DNA from: Pseudomonas viridiflava
GTDB lineage: Bacteria > Pseudomonadota > Gammaproteobacteria > Pseudomonadales > Pseudomonadaceae
Assembly (NCBI RefSeq): GCF_900582195.1
Contig: NZ_UTHA01000294.1
Location: forward strand, 33,179 to 97,178
DNA: 64,000 bases
Direction: 5' to 3'
Of this stretch, positions 41,715 to 50,937 are shown in pieces. The translations under genes and the position numbers were made by a program. Each line of letters begins with the position of its first letter. Positions within the stretch are counted from its first letter, which is position 1. The notes below the pieces were generated by a model. The model worked only from the letters and a program-made list of their open reading frames with translations. It was not told the DNA's origin and did no database searches.

Positions 41715-43363
41715 CCAAACGCTGGGCATTGCCGTTGCTGTTGCTGGGAATCGGTCTGCTGGCTTACCTGCTGCCAGTGGGTACGCATGGCCTGTGGATT
41801 CCCGATGAATCTCGCTACGCGCAGATCAGCCAGGACATGCTGCTGAGCGGCAACTGGGTGTCGCCGCACTTCATGAGCCTGCGCTATTTCGAGAAGCCGA
41901 TTGCCGGCTACTGGATGATTGCACTCGGGCAAGAGTTGTTCGGGCAAAACCTCTTTGGCGTACGCTTCGCCTCGGCACTCAGCACCGGGTTGAGCGTGTT
42001 GCTGTGCTATCTGATCGCCCGGCGCTTGTGGAACGAGCCGCACAAAAGCTTTGTCTGCGCGCTGCTTTACATGAGCTTCACCATCGTTGCCGGTCAGGCC
42101 GGTTACGCCAACCTCGATCCGCAATTCACCTTCTGGGTCAACCTGAGTCTGGTGGCGCTGTGGTTTGCCGTCGACAGTCAAACCAGCGGCAAGCGAATGG
42201 TTGCCTGGGCAGTGCTGGGGCTGGCCTGCGGCATGGGTTTCATGACCAAGGGTTTTCTCGCCTGGCTGCTGCCCGTGCTGATCGCCTTGCCGTGGATGCT
42301 TTGGCAAAAACGCTGGCGTGAACTGCTGATGTACGGCCCGGTGGCGATTGCCATCGCAATCGTCGTCAGCTTGCCGTGGGTGCTCTCGGTGCATGCGCAG
42401 GAGCCGGACTACTGGCGGTTCTTCTTCTGGCATGAACACATCCGCCGCTTTGCCGGTGACGATGCCCAGCATGATGCACCGTGGTGGTTCTACTTGCCGC
42501 TGTTGGTGGCGTTCAGTTTGCCGTGGGCGGGATTGCTGCCGACTTCATTCAAACAAGCCTGGCAGACCCGAACTCAGCCCAAAGTCGTGTTTTTGCTGCT
42601 GTGGCTGCTGATGCCGCTGCTGTTCTTCAGCCTGAGCAACGGCAAATTGCCGACCTACATCCTGCCGTGCCTGCTGCCGCTGGCGTTGCTGCTCGGCAAT
42701 GCGCTGGCCGACCGCTTGCGTCTGGAACAAGGTCGGGCGCTGAGCATCAATGGTGTGCTCAATCTGCTGCTGGGCATCGTCACGCTGATTGCGCTGGTGT
42801 ATCTGCAACTGACCAAACCGGTGTACGACCACGAACTGCACAGCATGGTGCTGGTGTTCATTGCCTTGATCGGCTGGATCATCGCCAACCTGCTGCAAGC
42901 CTTTCTGCCGTTGCAATGCTGGGCGGCGCCGGCGCTGGGCAGCCTGTTGCTGATCGCCGTTTTGCCGGCAGCGATGCCCAGATCGGTGGTCGCCAACAAG
43001 ATGCCGGATCAGTTCATCAAGCATCACCTCACCGAGCTGGCACAGACCGATCACCTGCTGAGCAACGACCTGGGCGCGGCGTCGGCGCTGGCCTGGCGTC
43101 TGAAAACCCCGCAAGTCGCGTTGTACAACACGATAGGCGAATTGAAATATGGCCTTGCCTATCCTGACGGCATTCAACAACGGGTTGACTTCGATCAAGT
43201 GCAACAGTGGATGCGTGAGGCGCGCCGCAGCGGTTCGGTCGGCGTGGTAATGCGCGTCAAGGGGCAGGACGAACTGGACGAAATCGATAAGTTGCCAAAG
43301 GACGGCGTCCGTTTTGAGCAGGGCAACCTGGTGATCATGATCCTGCCGAAGGTGGCGTCATGA
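41711..43363 (+). CDS. arnT: Lipid A Ara4N transferase
   Basis: This 550-residue GT-C membrane enzyme has about 11-13 helices. Its first periplasmic loop contains LWIPDESRYAQISQDM, holding the catalytic acidic residue, and ALRYFEKPIAGYWM-like sequence follows. It moves Ara4N from undecaprenyl phosphate to lipid A phosphates in the periplasmic leaflet, lowering negative charge and giving polymyxin resistance. It overlaps arnD and arnE by 4 bp each. Confidence 0.94.
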   Translation: MTKRWALPLLLLGIGLLAYLLPVGTHGLWIPDESRYAQISQDMLLSGNWVSPHFMSLRYFEKPIAGYWMIALGQELFGQNLFGVRFASALSTGLSVLLCYLIARRLWNEPHKSFVCALLYMSFTIVAGQAGYANLDPQFTFWVNLSLVALWFAVDSQTSGKRMVAWAVLGLACGMGFMTKGFLAWLLPVLIALPWMLWQKRWRELLMYGPVAIAIAIVVSLPWVLSVHAQEPDYWRFFFWHEHIRRFAGDDAQHDAPWWFYLPLLVAFSLPWAGLLPTSFKQAWQTRTQPKVVFLLLWLLMPLLFFSLSNGKLPTYILPCLLPLALLLGNALADRLRLEQGRALSINGVLNLLLGIVTLIALVYLQLTKPVYDHELHSMVLVFIALIGWIIANLLQAFLPLQCWAAPALGSLLLIAVLPAAMPRSVVANKMPDQFIKHHLTELAQTDHLLSNDLGAASALAWRLKTPQVALYNTIGELKYGLAYPDGIQQRVDFDQVQQWMREARRSGSVGVVMRVKGQDELDEIDKLPKDGVRFEQGNLVIMILPKVAS

Positions 43364-43704
43364 GCCTGTTGCTGCTGTTGGCCGCGTGCCTGCTGACCTG
43401 TCTTGGCCAAGTGGCGCAAAAGTACGCCGTGGAGAGTTGGCGCGGGGTCGAGTCGACGTGGACCGACAAACTGCGTTCGCCGTGGTTGTGGCTGGCGCTG
43501 TTCGCCCTCGGTTCAGGCTTGCTGGTGTGGCTTGTGGTGTTGCAGCGCCTGGAGGTCGGCATCGCCTACCCGATGCTCAGCCTCAACTTTGTGCTGATCA
43601 CCCTGATCGCCCGCTTCGTCTTCCGCGAACCCATCGACCGCCAGCATTGGCTCGGCGTGGCGTTGGTGATCGGCGGCGTGGTTTTGCTGGGGCAACAGAC
43701 ATGA
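43360..43704 (+). CDS. arnE: Undecaprenyl-phosphate-Ara4N flippase subunit
   Basis: This 114-residue EmrE-like protein has four short membrane helices (LLLLLAACLLTCLGQVAQKYA at the start, then LWLALFALGSGLLVWLVVL, YPMLSLNFVLITLIARFVF and WLGVALVIGGVVLLG). It works with ArnF to flip the lipid-linked Ara4N. The frame overlaps arnT and arnF by 4 bp. Confidence 0.92.
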   Translation: MSLLLLLAACLLTCLGQVAQKYAVESWRGVESTWTDKLRSPWLWLALFALGSGLLVWLVVLQRLEVGIAYPMLSLNFVLITLIARFVFREPIDRQHWLGVALVIGGVVLLGQQT

Positions 43705-44105
43705 ACAAGCGCCGCGGAATCACTTTCGCCCTCGGCAGCGTTTTGCTGGTCAGCGCCGCGCAACTCGCGATGCGCTGGAGCATGACGCGTCTGCCCGCAC
43801 CAGAACAATGGCTGCACATCGACAGCCTCGACCTGCGCGCATCGGCCGTGGTCATTGCGGCGATCTTCGCCTATGCCCTGTCGATGCTCTGCTGGCTCGC
43901 CGCCCTGCGCGACCTGCCGCTGGGCCGCGCCTATTCGCTGCTGAGCATCAGCTACGCGCTGGTGTACCTGCTGGCGGCCAGTCTGCCGCTGTTCAACGAA
44001 TCCTTCAGTTTCACCCAATCACTGGGCGTGGCGCTGGTCATGCTCGGGGTCATCACCATCAACACGCGTCCGGCCCGTGCGCCCGCATTCAGGAGTGTTC
44101 CATGA
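43701..44105 (+). CDS. arnF: Undecaprenyl-phosphate-Ara4N flippase subunit
   Basis: This 134-residue four-helix protein is of the EmrE-like fold, with RAYSLLSISYALVYLLAASLPLF resembling the matching segment of ArnE. The ATG at 43701 overlaps the arnE stop, and the stop overlaps the ugd start. The longer frame upstream is a shadow of arnE. It forms the flippase with ArnE. Confidence 0.9.
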   Translation: MNKRRGITFALGSVLLVSAAQLAMRWSMTRLPAPEQWLHIDSLDLRASAVVIAAIFAYALSMLCWLAALRDLPLGRAYSLLSISYALVYLLAASLPLFNESFSFTQSLGVALVMLGVITINTRPARAPAFRSVP

Positions 44106-45481
44106 AAATCACAGTGTTTGGCAGCGGTTACGTCGGTCTGGTGCAAGCGGCTGTGTTGGCCGAGGTCGGCCATGATGTCGTGTGCATGGACGTCGACCAG
44201 AAGAAGGTCGACCTGTTGCGCCAGGGTCACGTGAGCATTTTCGAACCGGGGCTGGCCAGCCTGGTGCGTGAAGGGCTGGATTCGAAACGCCTGCAATTCA
44301 CCACCGATGAAAAACTCGCCGTGCAGCACGCTCGGGTCGCGTTTATTGCAGTCGGTACGCCGTCGCGGGAGGACGGCTCGGCGGATCTGCGCTACGTGCT
44401 TTCGGTCGGCGACGCGATTGCCCGTCATCGTGAGCAGGCGTTGATCATCGTCGAGAAATCCACGGTGCCGGTGGGCACGGGCGATACCCTGCGCACGCAT
44501 ATCGAAAAGGCCTTGATCAAGGTCGGTCGCCTGCTGCAGTTCGATATCGTCTCCAACCCGGAATTTCTCAAGGAAGGCTCGGCGGTTGCCGATTGCCGGC
44601 GTCCGGACCGCATCGTTATCGGTTGTGAAGGTGATGAGGTGCGCGACGTAATGCGCGACCTGTACTCGCCGTTCAACCGTAACCACGACCGCATCATGTT
44701 CATGGACCTGCGCAGCGCCGAACTGACCAAGTACGCCGCCAACTGCATGCTGGCGACCAAGATCAGCTTCATCAACCAGATCGCCGAACTCGCCGAACAC
44801 TTGGGCGCCGACATCGAATCGGTACGCCAGGGCATCGGTGCCGACACGCGCATCGGTTACCACTTCATCTACCCCGGCTGCGGTTATGGCGGCTCGTGCT
44901 TCCCCAAAGACATGCGTGCGTTGATCCACAGTGCTGAACAAGCGCACTGCTCCAGCGACTTGCTGCAAGCGGTCGAGGCGATCAACCAGCGGCAGAAACA
45001 CAAGTTGTTCGAGCGCATCAACGCGTTCTACAAGGGTGATCTGCGCGGCAAGACTTTCGCCCTTTGGGGGCTGGCGTTCAAACCCAACACCGACGACATG
45101 CGTGATGCGCCAAGTCGTGTGCTGCTGGAAGAACTGTGGGCGGCCGGTGCCAGCGTGCGCGCCTTCGACCCGGAAGCCATGCAGGAAACCCAGAACCTCT
45201 ACCCGGACGAATCGAAACTGATGCTGATGGGCACGCCGGAATCGGTACTGCCCGGCGCCGACGCACTGATCATCTGCACTGAATGGCAGCAGTTCAAAGC
45301 GCCGGATTTCGATTTGATCAAGCAGCGCCTCAACACCCCGGTGATCTTCGACGGGCGCAACCTGTACGACGCCGAGCGTCTGGCACGCAACGGTTTCCAG
45401 TACTTCCCGATGGGCCGTGGCGAATCGCGTAAGTTGCCGATCCCGCTGCAACAGTGGCCGCATGAGTCCGACGTCGCTTGA
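44102..45481 (+). CDS. ugd: UDP-glucose 6-dehydrogenase
   Basis: This 459-residue enzyme has an N-terminal NAD fold (ITVFGSGYVGLVQAAVLAEVGHDV), SNPEFLKEGSAVADC, and the catalytic Cys266 in GCGYGGSCFPKD. A C-terminal domain follows with ALWGLAFKPNTDDMRDAPS. It oxidises UDP-glucose to UDP-glucuronate, the precursor ArnA needs. It overlaps arnF by 4 bp, closing the run of eight coupled genes. The operon has its own ugd copy, as in other Pseudomonas. Confidence 0.95.
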   Translation: MKITVFGSGYVGLVQAAVLAEVGHDVVCMDVDQKKVDLLRQGHVSIFEPGLASLVREGLDSKRLQFTTDEKLAVQHARVAFIAVGTPSREDGSADLRYVLSVGDAIARHREQALIIVEKSTVPVGTGDTLRTHIEKALIKVGRLLQFDIVSNPEFLKEGSAVADCRRPDRIVIGCEGDEVRDVMRDLYSPFNRNHDRIMFMDLRSAELTKYAANCMLATKISFINQIAELAEHLGADIESVRQGIGADTRIGYHFIYPGCGYGGSCFPKDMRALIHSAEQAHCSSDLLQAVEAINQRQKHKLFERINAFYKGDLRGKTFALWGLAFKPNTDDMRDAPSRVLLEELWAAGASVRAFDPEAMQETQNLYPDESKLMLMGTPESVLPGADALIICTEWQQFKAPDFDLIKQRLNTPVIFDGRNLYDAERLARNGFQYFPMGRGESRKLPIPLQQWPHESDVA

Positions 45482-45534
45482 AATCGGCCGAGAGAAAACG
45501 CAGCCTGTGTGCAGATTTTTGCTGAGAGAACGGG

Positions 45535-46041
45535 ATGATCTGCATACGTCAGGCCCACGCACGCGATGCCACAGCCCTCCCCGCTGTCGAGCGATCGGCT
45601 GCCGCGTTGTTTCGTCTTGACCCGCAATTGGCCTGGCTGGCGGATGCCGAAGTGGCGGGGGTTGCGCAACATTTGCGGGCTATCGAGGAGGCGCATGTGT
45701 GGGTCGCCGAAACTACCGAACTGGCGGGTTTTCTGCGCGCAGTCGAAATCGCCCAGCGGCTGCACATTGAAGAGCTGTCCGTCAGTCAAGCCTTTCAGGG
45801 GCAAGGCATCGGTCGACAGTTGGTTTCGGCGGCGATTGAACACGCGCGACAGCGGCACTTGAACGCCGTGACATTGACCACGTTTCGCGACCTGCCGTGG
45901 AATGCGCCGTTTTATCAGCGCATGGGGTTTATCGAGTTGATTCCTTCGAAAACTGATTATTTACGCGAAGCACTGCAAGCCGAAATCACCCACGGCTTTC
46001 CTGCTGACCGCCGCTGTGCCATGGCCCTGCCCCTCTCCTGA
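45535..46041 (+). CDS. GNAT-family N-acetyltransferase
   Basis: This 168-residue protein has the GNAT core: IRQAHARDATALPAVERSA at the start, and IEELSVSQAFQGQGIGRQLVSAAIEHAR. In the latter the QGQGIGR loop binds acetyl-CoA, and FYQRMGF follows in the last strand. The substrate is unknown; the family covers protein N-termini, amines and toxins. It stands 53 bp after ugd and may be read from that operon or from its own promoter. A REP pair follows it. Confidence 0.85.
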   Translation: MICIRQAHARDATALPAVERSAAALFRLDPQLAWLADAEVAGVAQHLRAIEEAHVWVAETTELAGFLRAVEIAQRLHIEELSVSQAFQGQGIGRQLVSAAIEHARQRHLNAVTLTTFRDLPWNAPFYQRMGFIELIPSKTDYLREALQAEITHGFPADRRCAMALPLS

Positions 46042-46058
46042 GGCACCACAGTTCCCCT

Positions 46059-46145
46059 GTGGGAGCGAGCTTGCTCGCGAATGCGGTGGGTCTGTGACAT
46101 TGATGGTGACTGAAAAACTGCTTTCGCGAGCAAGCTCGCTCCCAC
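46059..46145. repeat. REP doublet (87 bp)
   Basis: Two inverted REP units, GTGGGAGCGAGCTTGCTCGC-type at 46059-46080 and its complement at 46124-46145, are separated by about 43 bp. It lies between the acetyltransferase and MFS genes. Similar doublets are at 52892, 57900, 62375 and 63901. Confidence 0.93.
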
Positions 46146-46239
46146 ATAGCCTGTGGGTGTGGCCACTTGACCCGTGCTGCATGCGCATGGAGGATGACGC
46201 ACGCCCACCAAGCCTCTGAAATAAGGACATTGACCCTTC

Positions 46240-47418
46240 GTGGCCACCTACTCGCGCCTCATCCGCCGGTTGATGATCAGCTCGCTGACCGTCGTTATCA
46301 GCCGCGCCCTGATCAGCCCGCTGCTGACCCTGTTTCTCAGCAACAAACTCGGCCTCAACCCGCAAGATGTCGGCTTGCTGCTGGGCATCGCGGTGTTCAG
46401 CGCCACGCTGTTGTCGTTGTACGGTGGCTACATCATCGATCGGCTGGACAAACGCCAGTTGCTGATCCTGACCATGCTCTCAAGCGGCATCGGTCTGATC
46501 CTGCTGACCTTCGCGCAGAATCTGTATTGGGTCACGCTGGTGCTGATCATCAGCGAAACGGCATCGGCGCTGTTCCTGATCTGCTCCAAAGCCATCCTCA
46601 GTGAAAATCTGCCGGTGGGCCAGCGGGTCAAGGCGTTTTCCCTGAACTACACGCTGACCAACATCGGTTACGCCGTCGGCCCGATGATCGGTGTGGTGAT
46701 CGCCGGCGTTCAGCCCTCAGCACCGTTTATCGTGGCGGGCGCGATTGCCATCGGTAGCATCTTTCTGCTGTACGGTGCCGCGCGCGAAGCGAATCCGGTC
46801 TCGGCGATCGCTGCGCCACCCAGCTTTCTGAAAACCCTGATCATCCTGAAGAACGACCGTACGATGATCCTGTTTACCCTGGGTTGTCTGCTCAGCACGC
46901 TGGTGCACGGGCGTTTCACTCTGTACCTGTCGCAATACCTGCTGGTCACGCATACCCAACAGCAGACGCTGGACACCATGGCCGCCCTGCTCGCCTGCAA
47001 CGCGATCACGGTGATTGTGTTGCAGTATCAGATCGGTCGTTTACTCACCCGCGAACACCTGCGCCACTGGATTGCCGGCGGCACCGCGTTGTTCATCGTC
47101 GGGCTGATCGGCTTCAGTCTGGCCGACAATCTGGTCGGCTGGTGCGTGGCGATGTTCATCTTCACATTGGGAGAGATGATCATTTACCCGGCAGACTTTC
47201 TGTTTGTCGATACCCTTGCTCCCGAAGACCTGCGCGGCAGCTATTACGGCGCGCAGAACCTTGCAGCCCTGGGCGGTGCGGCGAGTCCGGTGATGTGCGG
47301 GTTTCTGCTGATGCATACGCCGGCGCCGAGCATGTTCTATGTCTTGAGCGCACTGGCGGCGGTGGGCGGCTATTTGTGCTTCGTCCGTGGCCGCCGCGTC
47401 GCTTCAATTCAAAAATAA
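46240..47418 (+). CDS. MFS transporter (drug/proton antiporter type)
   Basis: This 392-residue membrane protein has about twelve helices. The MFS loop motif after helix 2 reads YGGYIIDRLDKRQLLI. It has LLLGIAVFSATLLSL in helix 2 and a second-half counterpart from about residue 205. It begins with GTG at 46240; AAGGAC is rather far upstream (about 10 bases), so the start is less certain. The substrate is unknown. No regulator is adjacent. Confidence 0.85.
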   Translation: MATYSRLIRRLMISSLTVVISRALISPLLTLFLSNKLGLNPQDVGLLLGIAVFSATLLSLYGGYIIDRLDKRQLLILTMLSSGIGLILLTFAQNLYWVTLVLIISETASALFLICSKAILSENLPVGQRVKAFSLNYTLTNIGYAVGPMIGVVIAGVQPSAPFIVAGAIAIGSIFLLYGAAREANPVSAIAAPPSFLKTLIILKNDRTMILFTLGCLLSTLVHGRFTLYLSQYLLVTHTQQQTLDTMAALLACNAITVIVLQYQIGRLLTREHLRHWIAGGTALFIVGLIGFSLADNLVGWCVAMFIFTLGEMIIYPADFLFVDTLAPEDLRGSYYGAQNLAALGGAASPVMCGFLLMHTPAPSMFYVLSALAAVGGYLCFVRGRRVASIQK

Positions 47419-47575
47419 TGCACTAAAGCTGCATTAATATGAATTTGTCAGCATCGAGATTGATCGGCAAACTGTGCACGTTCCTCCCCCAATGTTGGAA
47501 CACTTCGAGGGCTTTCCGGATATGCCGGACAAGTCCTTTTTTTTGCCTCGAATTTGCTGCAAGGATCGGATTCAC

Positions 47576-48265
47576 ATGCTCGCTCGCTGGTTGCCCGCCG
47601 CCATCAACACCCGTCCCACTGAATGGAGCCGCGCCGCTGTCGGCATGGCCTTGGGCACACTCTTCAGCGTTTGGTTGTGCGCGCAGGTGTTCGGTCATGA
47701 CGTCGCCTATCATTTGATCGGGCCGTTGGGCGCCTCGGCGGTGTTGCTGTTTGCCGTGTCGTCCGGCGCTCTCGCCCAGCCTTGGTCGATTCTCGGTGGT
47801 TACTTGTGTGCTGGAGTCGTCGCGTTGCTGGTGGCCCATGTGCTCGGGCGCACGCTCGGCAGTGCCTGTCTGGCGGCGGGCATGGCGCTGATTCTGATGT
47901 GCTGGCTGCGTTGCCTGCATCCGCCAGCCGGGGCGCTGGCATTGACGCTCGTATTAGCCGATCCGGCGACCATCGCCATGGATTGGAAAGCCATGGAGCC
48001 GGTGATGCTCGGCGCGGCGTGCATGCTGCTCAGTGCCTTGGCCTACAACAACCTGACGCGCATCCGTTACCCGAAACGCCCGGCAGAACCGGCGCCGGTA
48101 GTTGCCCCCGTCGACAGCCAGGCCATCACCGCCGAAGACCTGAAACTGGCGCTGGCGGACATGGAGGCGTTCATTGATGTGACGCCCGAGGATCTCGAGC
48201 AGTTGATCCATGCCAGTGAAATGCACGCCAGACGCCGCAGTATCGGTGAGGTTTTTTCCAAGTAA
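47576..48265 (+). CDS. HPP-family membrane protein
   Basis: This 229-residue protein has four membrane helices from about residue 22 and the signature LHPPAGALALTLVLA that names the HPP family. A cytoplasmic tail follows with DLKLALADMEAFIDVTPEDLEQLI. I chose the ATG at 47576, with AAGGA upstream; a frame opens further upstream but holds no family sequence. HPP proteins are linked to nitrite transport in plastids and cyanobacteria; the bacterial role is less clear. Confidence 0.87.
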   Translation: MLARWLPAAINTRPTEWSRAAVGMALGTLFSVWLCAQVFGHDVAYHLIGPLGASAVLLFAVSSGALAQPWSILGGYLCAGVVALLVAHVLGRTLGSACLAAGMALILMCWLRCLHPPAGALALTLVLADPATIAMDWKAMEPVMLGAACMLLSALAYNNLTRIRYPKRPAEPAPVVAPVDSQAITAEDLKLALADMEAFIDVTPEDLEQLIHASEMHARRRSIGEVFSK

Positions 48266-48407
48266 TCCTGTGCATATCGTCTAAGGTAAAAACGCAGACA
48301 GCGCCTGCACATATCCGGGTTGTACAGGGCAAATTTGCACTGTTACGATCCGGTAACGCTCGCGCGCGAGCTTCTCGAATAAAGACAATAAAAGCAGGGA
48401 GTTACTG

Positions 48408-49514
48408 ATGACAGCTCAGGCTTCATCCCAGCGGACACCGCCCATGGATGCCACGCAGAACGAAGTGCTGGCCGAGGTTCGCAATCACACCGGTCACCTG
48501 ACCCTCAACCGCCCCGCCGGTCTCAACGCCATTACCCTCGACATGGTGCGTTTGCTGCAACAGCAGCTCGATGCCTGGGCGACTGACGCCGATGTTCACG
48601 CCGTTGTCCTGCGCGGTGCCGGTGAAAAGGCCTTCTGCGCCGGTGGCGACATTCGCTCGCTGTACGACAGTTTCAAAAGCGGCGACACATTGCACGAAGA
48701 TTTTTTCGTCGAGGAATATGCCCTCGACCTGACGATTCATCACTACCGCAAACCGGTGCTGGCGCTGATGGACGGTTTTGTCCTCGGTGGCGGCATGGGC
48801 CTGGTGCAAGGCGCGGATCTGCGGGTGGTCACCGAGAAGAGCCGTCTGGCGATGCCGGAAGTGGCCATCGGTTATTTCCCGGATGTCGGTGGCAGTTATT
48901 TCCTGCCGCGCATTCCCGGTGAGCTGGGGATTTATCTGGGGGTCAGCGGCGTGCAGATTCGTGCGGCCGATGCGCTGTATTGCGGCCTCGCCGACTGGTA
49001 CCTGGACAGCAGCAAACTGGCGCTGCTCGACGAAAGACTCGATCAGATGGAATGGCAGGACACGCCGCTCAAGGCGCTGCAGAATCTGCTGGCCAAACAC
49101 GCCGTGCAAACCTTACCCGATGCGCCACTTGAGGCCTTGCGCCCGGCCATCGATCACTTTTTTGCCCTGCCGGATGTGCCGAGCATGGTCGAGCAACTGC
49201 GCGCGGTGACCGTCGCCGACAGCCATGGATGGGCAACTGCCACGGCCAATCTGCTGGAAACCCGTTCACCGCTTGCCATGGCGGTGACGCTGGAAATGCT
49301 CCGTCGTGGTCGACATTTAAGCCTCGAACAGTGCTTCGCACTGGAGCTGCACCTGGACCGTCAGTGGTTCGCACGCGGCGACCTGATCGAAGGCGTACGC
49401 GCCCTGCTGATCGATAAAGACAAGACACCTCGCTGGAGCCCGCCGACCCTCGCTGCGCTGGACGCAGAACATGTCGCGAGTTTCTTCCACGGTTTTCCTG
49501 AGAGCGGGAGCTGA
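48408..49514 (+). CDS. 3-hydroxyisobutyryl-CoA hydrolase (enoyl-CoA hydratase fold)
   Basis: This 368-residue crotonase-family protein has GAGEKAFCAGGDIRSLYDS (oxyanion hole), GFVLGGGMGLVQGADLRVVTEKSRLAMPEVAIGYFPDVGGSYFL, and a C-terminal extension of about 100 residues. That extension and the Glu/Asp in PEVAIG-FPDVG mark 3-hydroxyisobutyryl-CoA hydrolases, which act in valine breakdown. AGGGAG lies 6 bases before the ATG. It is followed after 3 bp by an acyl-CoA dehydrogenase, so the two act together. Confidence 0.86.
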   Translation: MTAQASSQRTPPMDATQNEVLAEVRNHTGHLTLNRPAGLNAITLDMVRLLQQQLDAWATDADVHAVVLRGAGEKAFCAGGDIRSLYDSFKSGDTLHEDFFVEEYALDLTIHHYRKPVLALMDGFVLGGGMGLVQGADLRVVTEKSRLAMPEVAIGYFPDVGGSYFLPRIPGELGIYLGVSGVQIRAADALYCGLADWYLDSSKLALLDERLDQMEWQDTPLKALQNLLAKHAVQTLPDAPLEALRPAIDHFFALPDVPSMVEQLRAVTVADSHGWATATANLLETRSPLAMAVTLEMLRRGRHLSLEQCFALELHLDRQWFARGDLIEGVRALLIDKDKTPRWSPPTLAALDAEHVASFFHGFPESGS

Positions 49515-49517
49515 GCC

Positions 49518-50669
49518 ATGCACGATCTCGAACTGACTGAAGAACAAGTGATGATCCGCGACATGGCCCGGGACTTTGTCCGTGGCGAAATCGCGCCCCA
49601 CGCGCAGGCCTGGGAAAAGGCAGGCTGGATCGACGACGCCCTCGTGGCGAAGATGGGTGAATTGGGGCTGCTGGGCATGGTGGTGCCCGAGGAATGGGGC
49701 GGCACTTACGTCGATTACGTCGCCTACGCCTTGGCCGTGGAAGAGATTTCCGCCGGGGACGGCGCCACCGGCGCATTTATGAGCATTCATAACTCGGTCG
49801 GCTGCGGGCCGGTGCTCAACTACGGCAGCGAAGCACAGAAACAGACCTGGCTGGCGGATCTGGCCAGTGGGCAAACCATCGGCTGTTTTTGCCTGACCGA
49901 ACCGCAGGCCGGCTCCGAAGCGCACAACCTGCGCACCCGCGCCGAACTGCGTGACGGCCAATGGGTGATCAACGGCGCCAAGCAATTTGTCAGCAACGGC
50001 AAACGGGCGAAGCTGGCGATCGTGTTTGCCGTGACCGATCCGGACCTCGGCAAGAAAGGCATTTCAGCGTTTCTGGTGCCGACCGATACCGCCGGTTTTA
50101 TCGTTGATCGCACCGAGCACAAGATGGGTATCCGCGCCTCTGATACCTGCGCGGTGACGCTGAACAACTGCAGCATTCCCGAGGCCAATCTGCTCGGTGA
50201 GCGTGGCAAAGGTCTGGCGATTGCCCTGTCCAACCTTGAAGGCGGACGCATTGGCATCGCGGCGCAAGCACTGGGTATTGCGCGTGCGGCGTTTGAAGCG
50301 GCGCTGGTGTATTCGCGCGATCGAATCCAGTTCGGCAAACCGATCAATGAGCACCAGAGCATCGCCAACCTGCTGGCCGACATGCATATGCAGATCAACG
50401 CGGCGCGGCTGATGATCCTGCATGCGGCGCGGCTGCGTACGGCGGGCAAACCGTGTTTGTCCGAGGCATCGCAGGCCAAGCTGTTTGCCTCGGAAATGGC
50501 CGAGAAGGTGTGCTCGTCAGCGATTCAAATTCATGGTGGGTATGGGTATCTGGAGGATTACCCGGTCGAGAAGTACTACCGCGATGCGCGGATTACCCAG
50601 ATCTATGAAGGCTCGAGCGAGATTCAGCGGATGGTGATTGCGCGGGAGCTGAAGAACTATCAGTTGTAA
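49518..50669 (+). CDS. Acyl-CoA dehydrogenase (isobutyryl/short branched-chain type)
   Basis: This 383-residue flavoprotein has an N-terminal helical domain (LTEEQVMIRDMARDFVRGEIAPHA), middle-domain CFCLTEPQAGSEAHNLRTRA, and C-terminal IQIHGGYGYLEDYPVEKYYRDARITQIYEGSSEIQRMVIAREL. The catalytic Glu in the last motif (YEGSSE) is that of short-chain dehydrogenases. It oxidises an acyl-CoA such as isobutyryl-CoA to the enoyl form and passes electrons to ETF. It starts 3 bp after the hydrolase gene. Confidence 0.9.
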   Translation: MHDLELTEEQVMIRDMARDFVRGEIAPHAQAWEKAGWIDDALVAKMGELGLLGMVVPEEWGGTYVDYVAYALAVEEISAGDGATGAFMSIHNSVGCGPVLNYGSEAQKQTWLADLASGQTIGCFCLTEPQAGSEAHNLRTRAELRDGQWVINGAKQFVSNGKRAKLAIVFAVTDPDLGKKGISAFLVPTDTAGFIVDRTEHKMGIRASDTCAVTLNNCSIPEANLLGERGKGLAIALSNLEGGRIGIAAQALGIARAAFEAALVYSRDRIQFGKPINEHQSIANLLADMHMQINAARLMILHAARLRTAGKPCLSEASQAKLFASEMAEKVCSSAIQIHGGYGYLEDYPVEKYYRDARITQIYEGSSEIQRMVIARELKNYQL

Positions 50670-50678
50670 TGGTGTAGG

Positions 50679-50863
50679 CCCCTTTCCCTCACCCCAGCCC
50701 TCTCCCAGAGGGAGAGGGGGCCGACCGAGGTGTCTGGCGTTATCCGCCGACGTGAAAGACCGGGTCGATTATGGATTCACTAAAGCACTTTCAGGTCGGC
50801 GTAAAACTGAAATATCCCCCAATCAGTCCCCTCTCCCTCCGGGAGAGGGTTAGGGTGAGGGGC
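50679..50863. repeat. Intergenic inverted-repeat element (about 185 bp)
   Basis: The left arm holds CCCTCACCCCAGCCCTCTCC (50687-50706) and the right arm the near complement GGAGAGGGTTAGGGTGAGGG (50842-50861), with about three mismatches. Each arm also contains its own small CTCTCCC/GGGAGAG hairpin. The centre, with CGACGTGAAAGACCGGG, has no coding potential. It lies between convergent genes. Confidence 0.85.
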
Positions 50864-50895
50864 TTTTGATTTTGATGTACATCAAGCCTTAAAAG

Positions 50896-50917
50896 ATTCG
50901 CGAGCTTGCTCGCGAAT
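50896..50917. terminator. Single REP-type palindrome, possible bidirectional terminator
   Basis: ATTCGCGAGC (50896-50905) and its complement GCTCGCGAAT (50908-50917) form a perfect 10-bp stem with a 2-base centre, between the convergent acyl-CoA dehydrogenase and enoyl-CoA hydratase genes. There is no U tract, so termination is a guess from position. Confidence 0.5.
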
Positions 50918-50937
50918 CCGTCAGTCAGACCCGCGCC

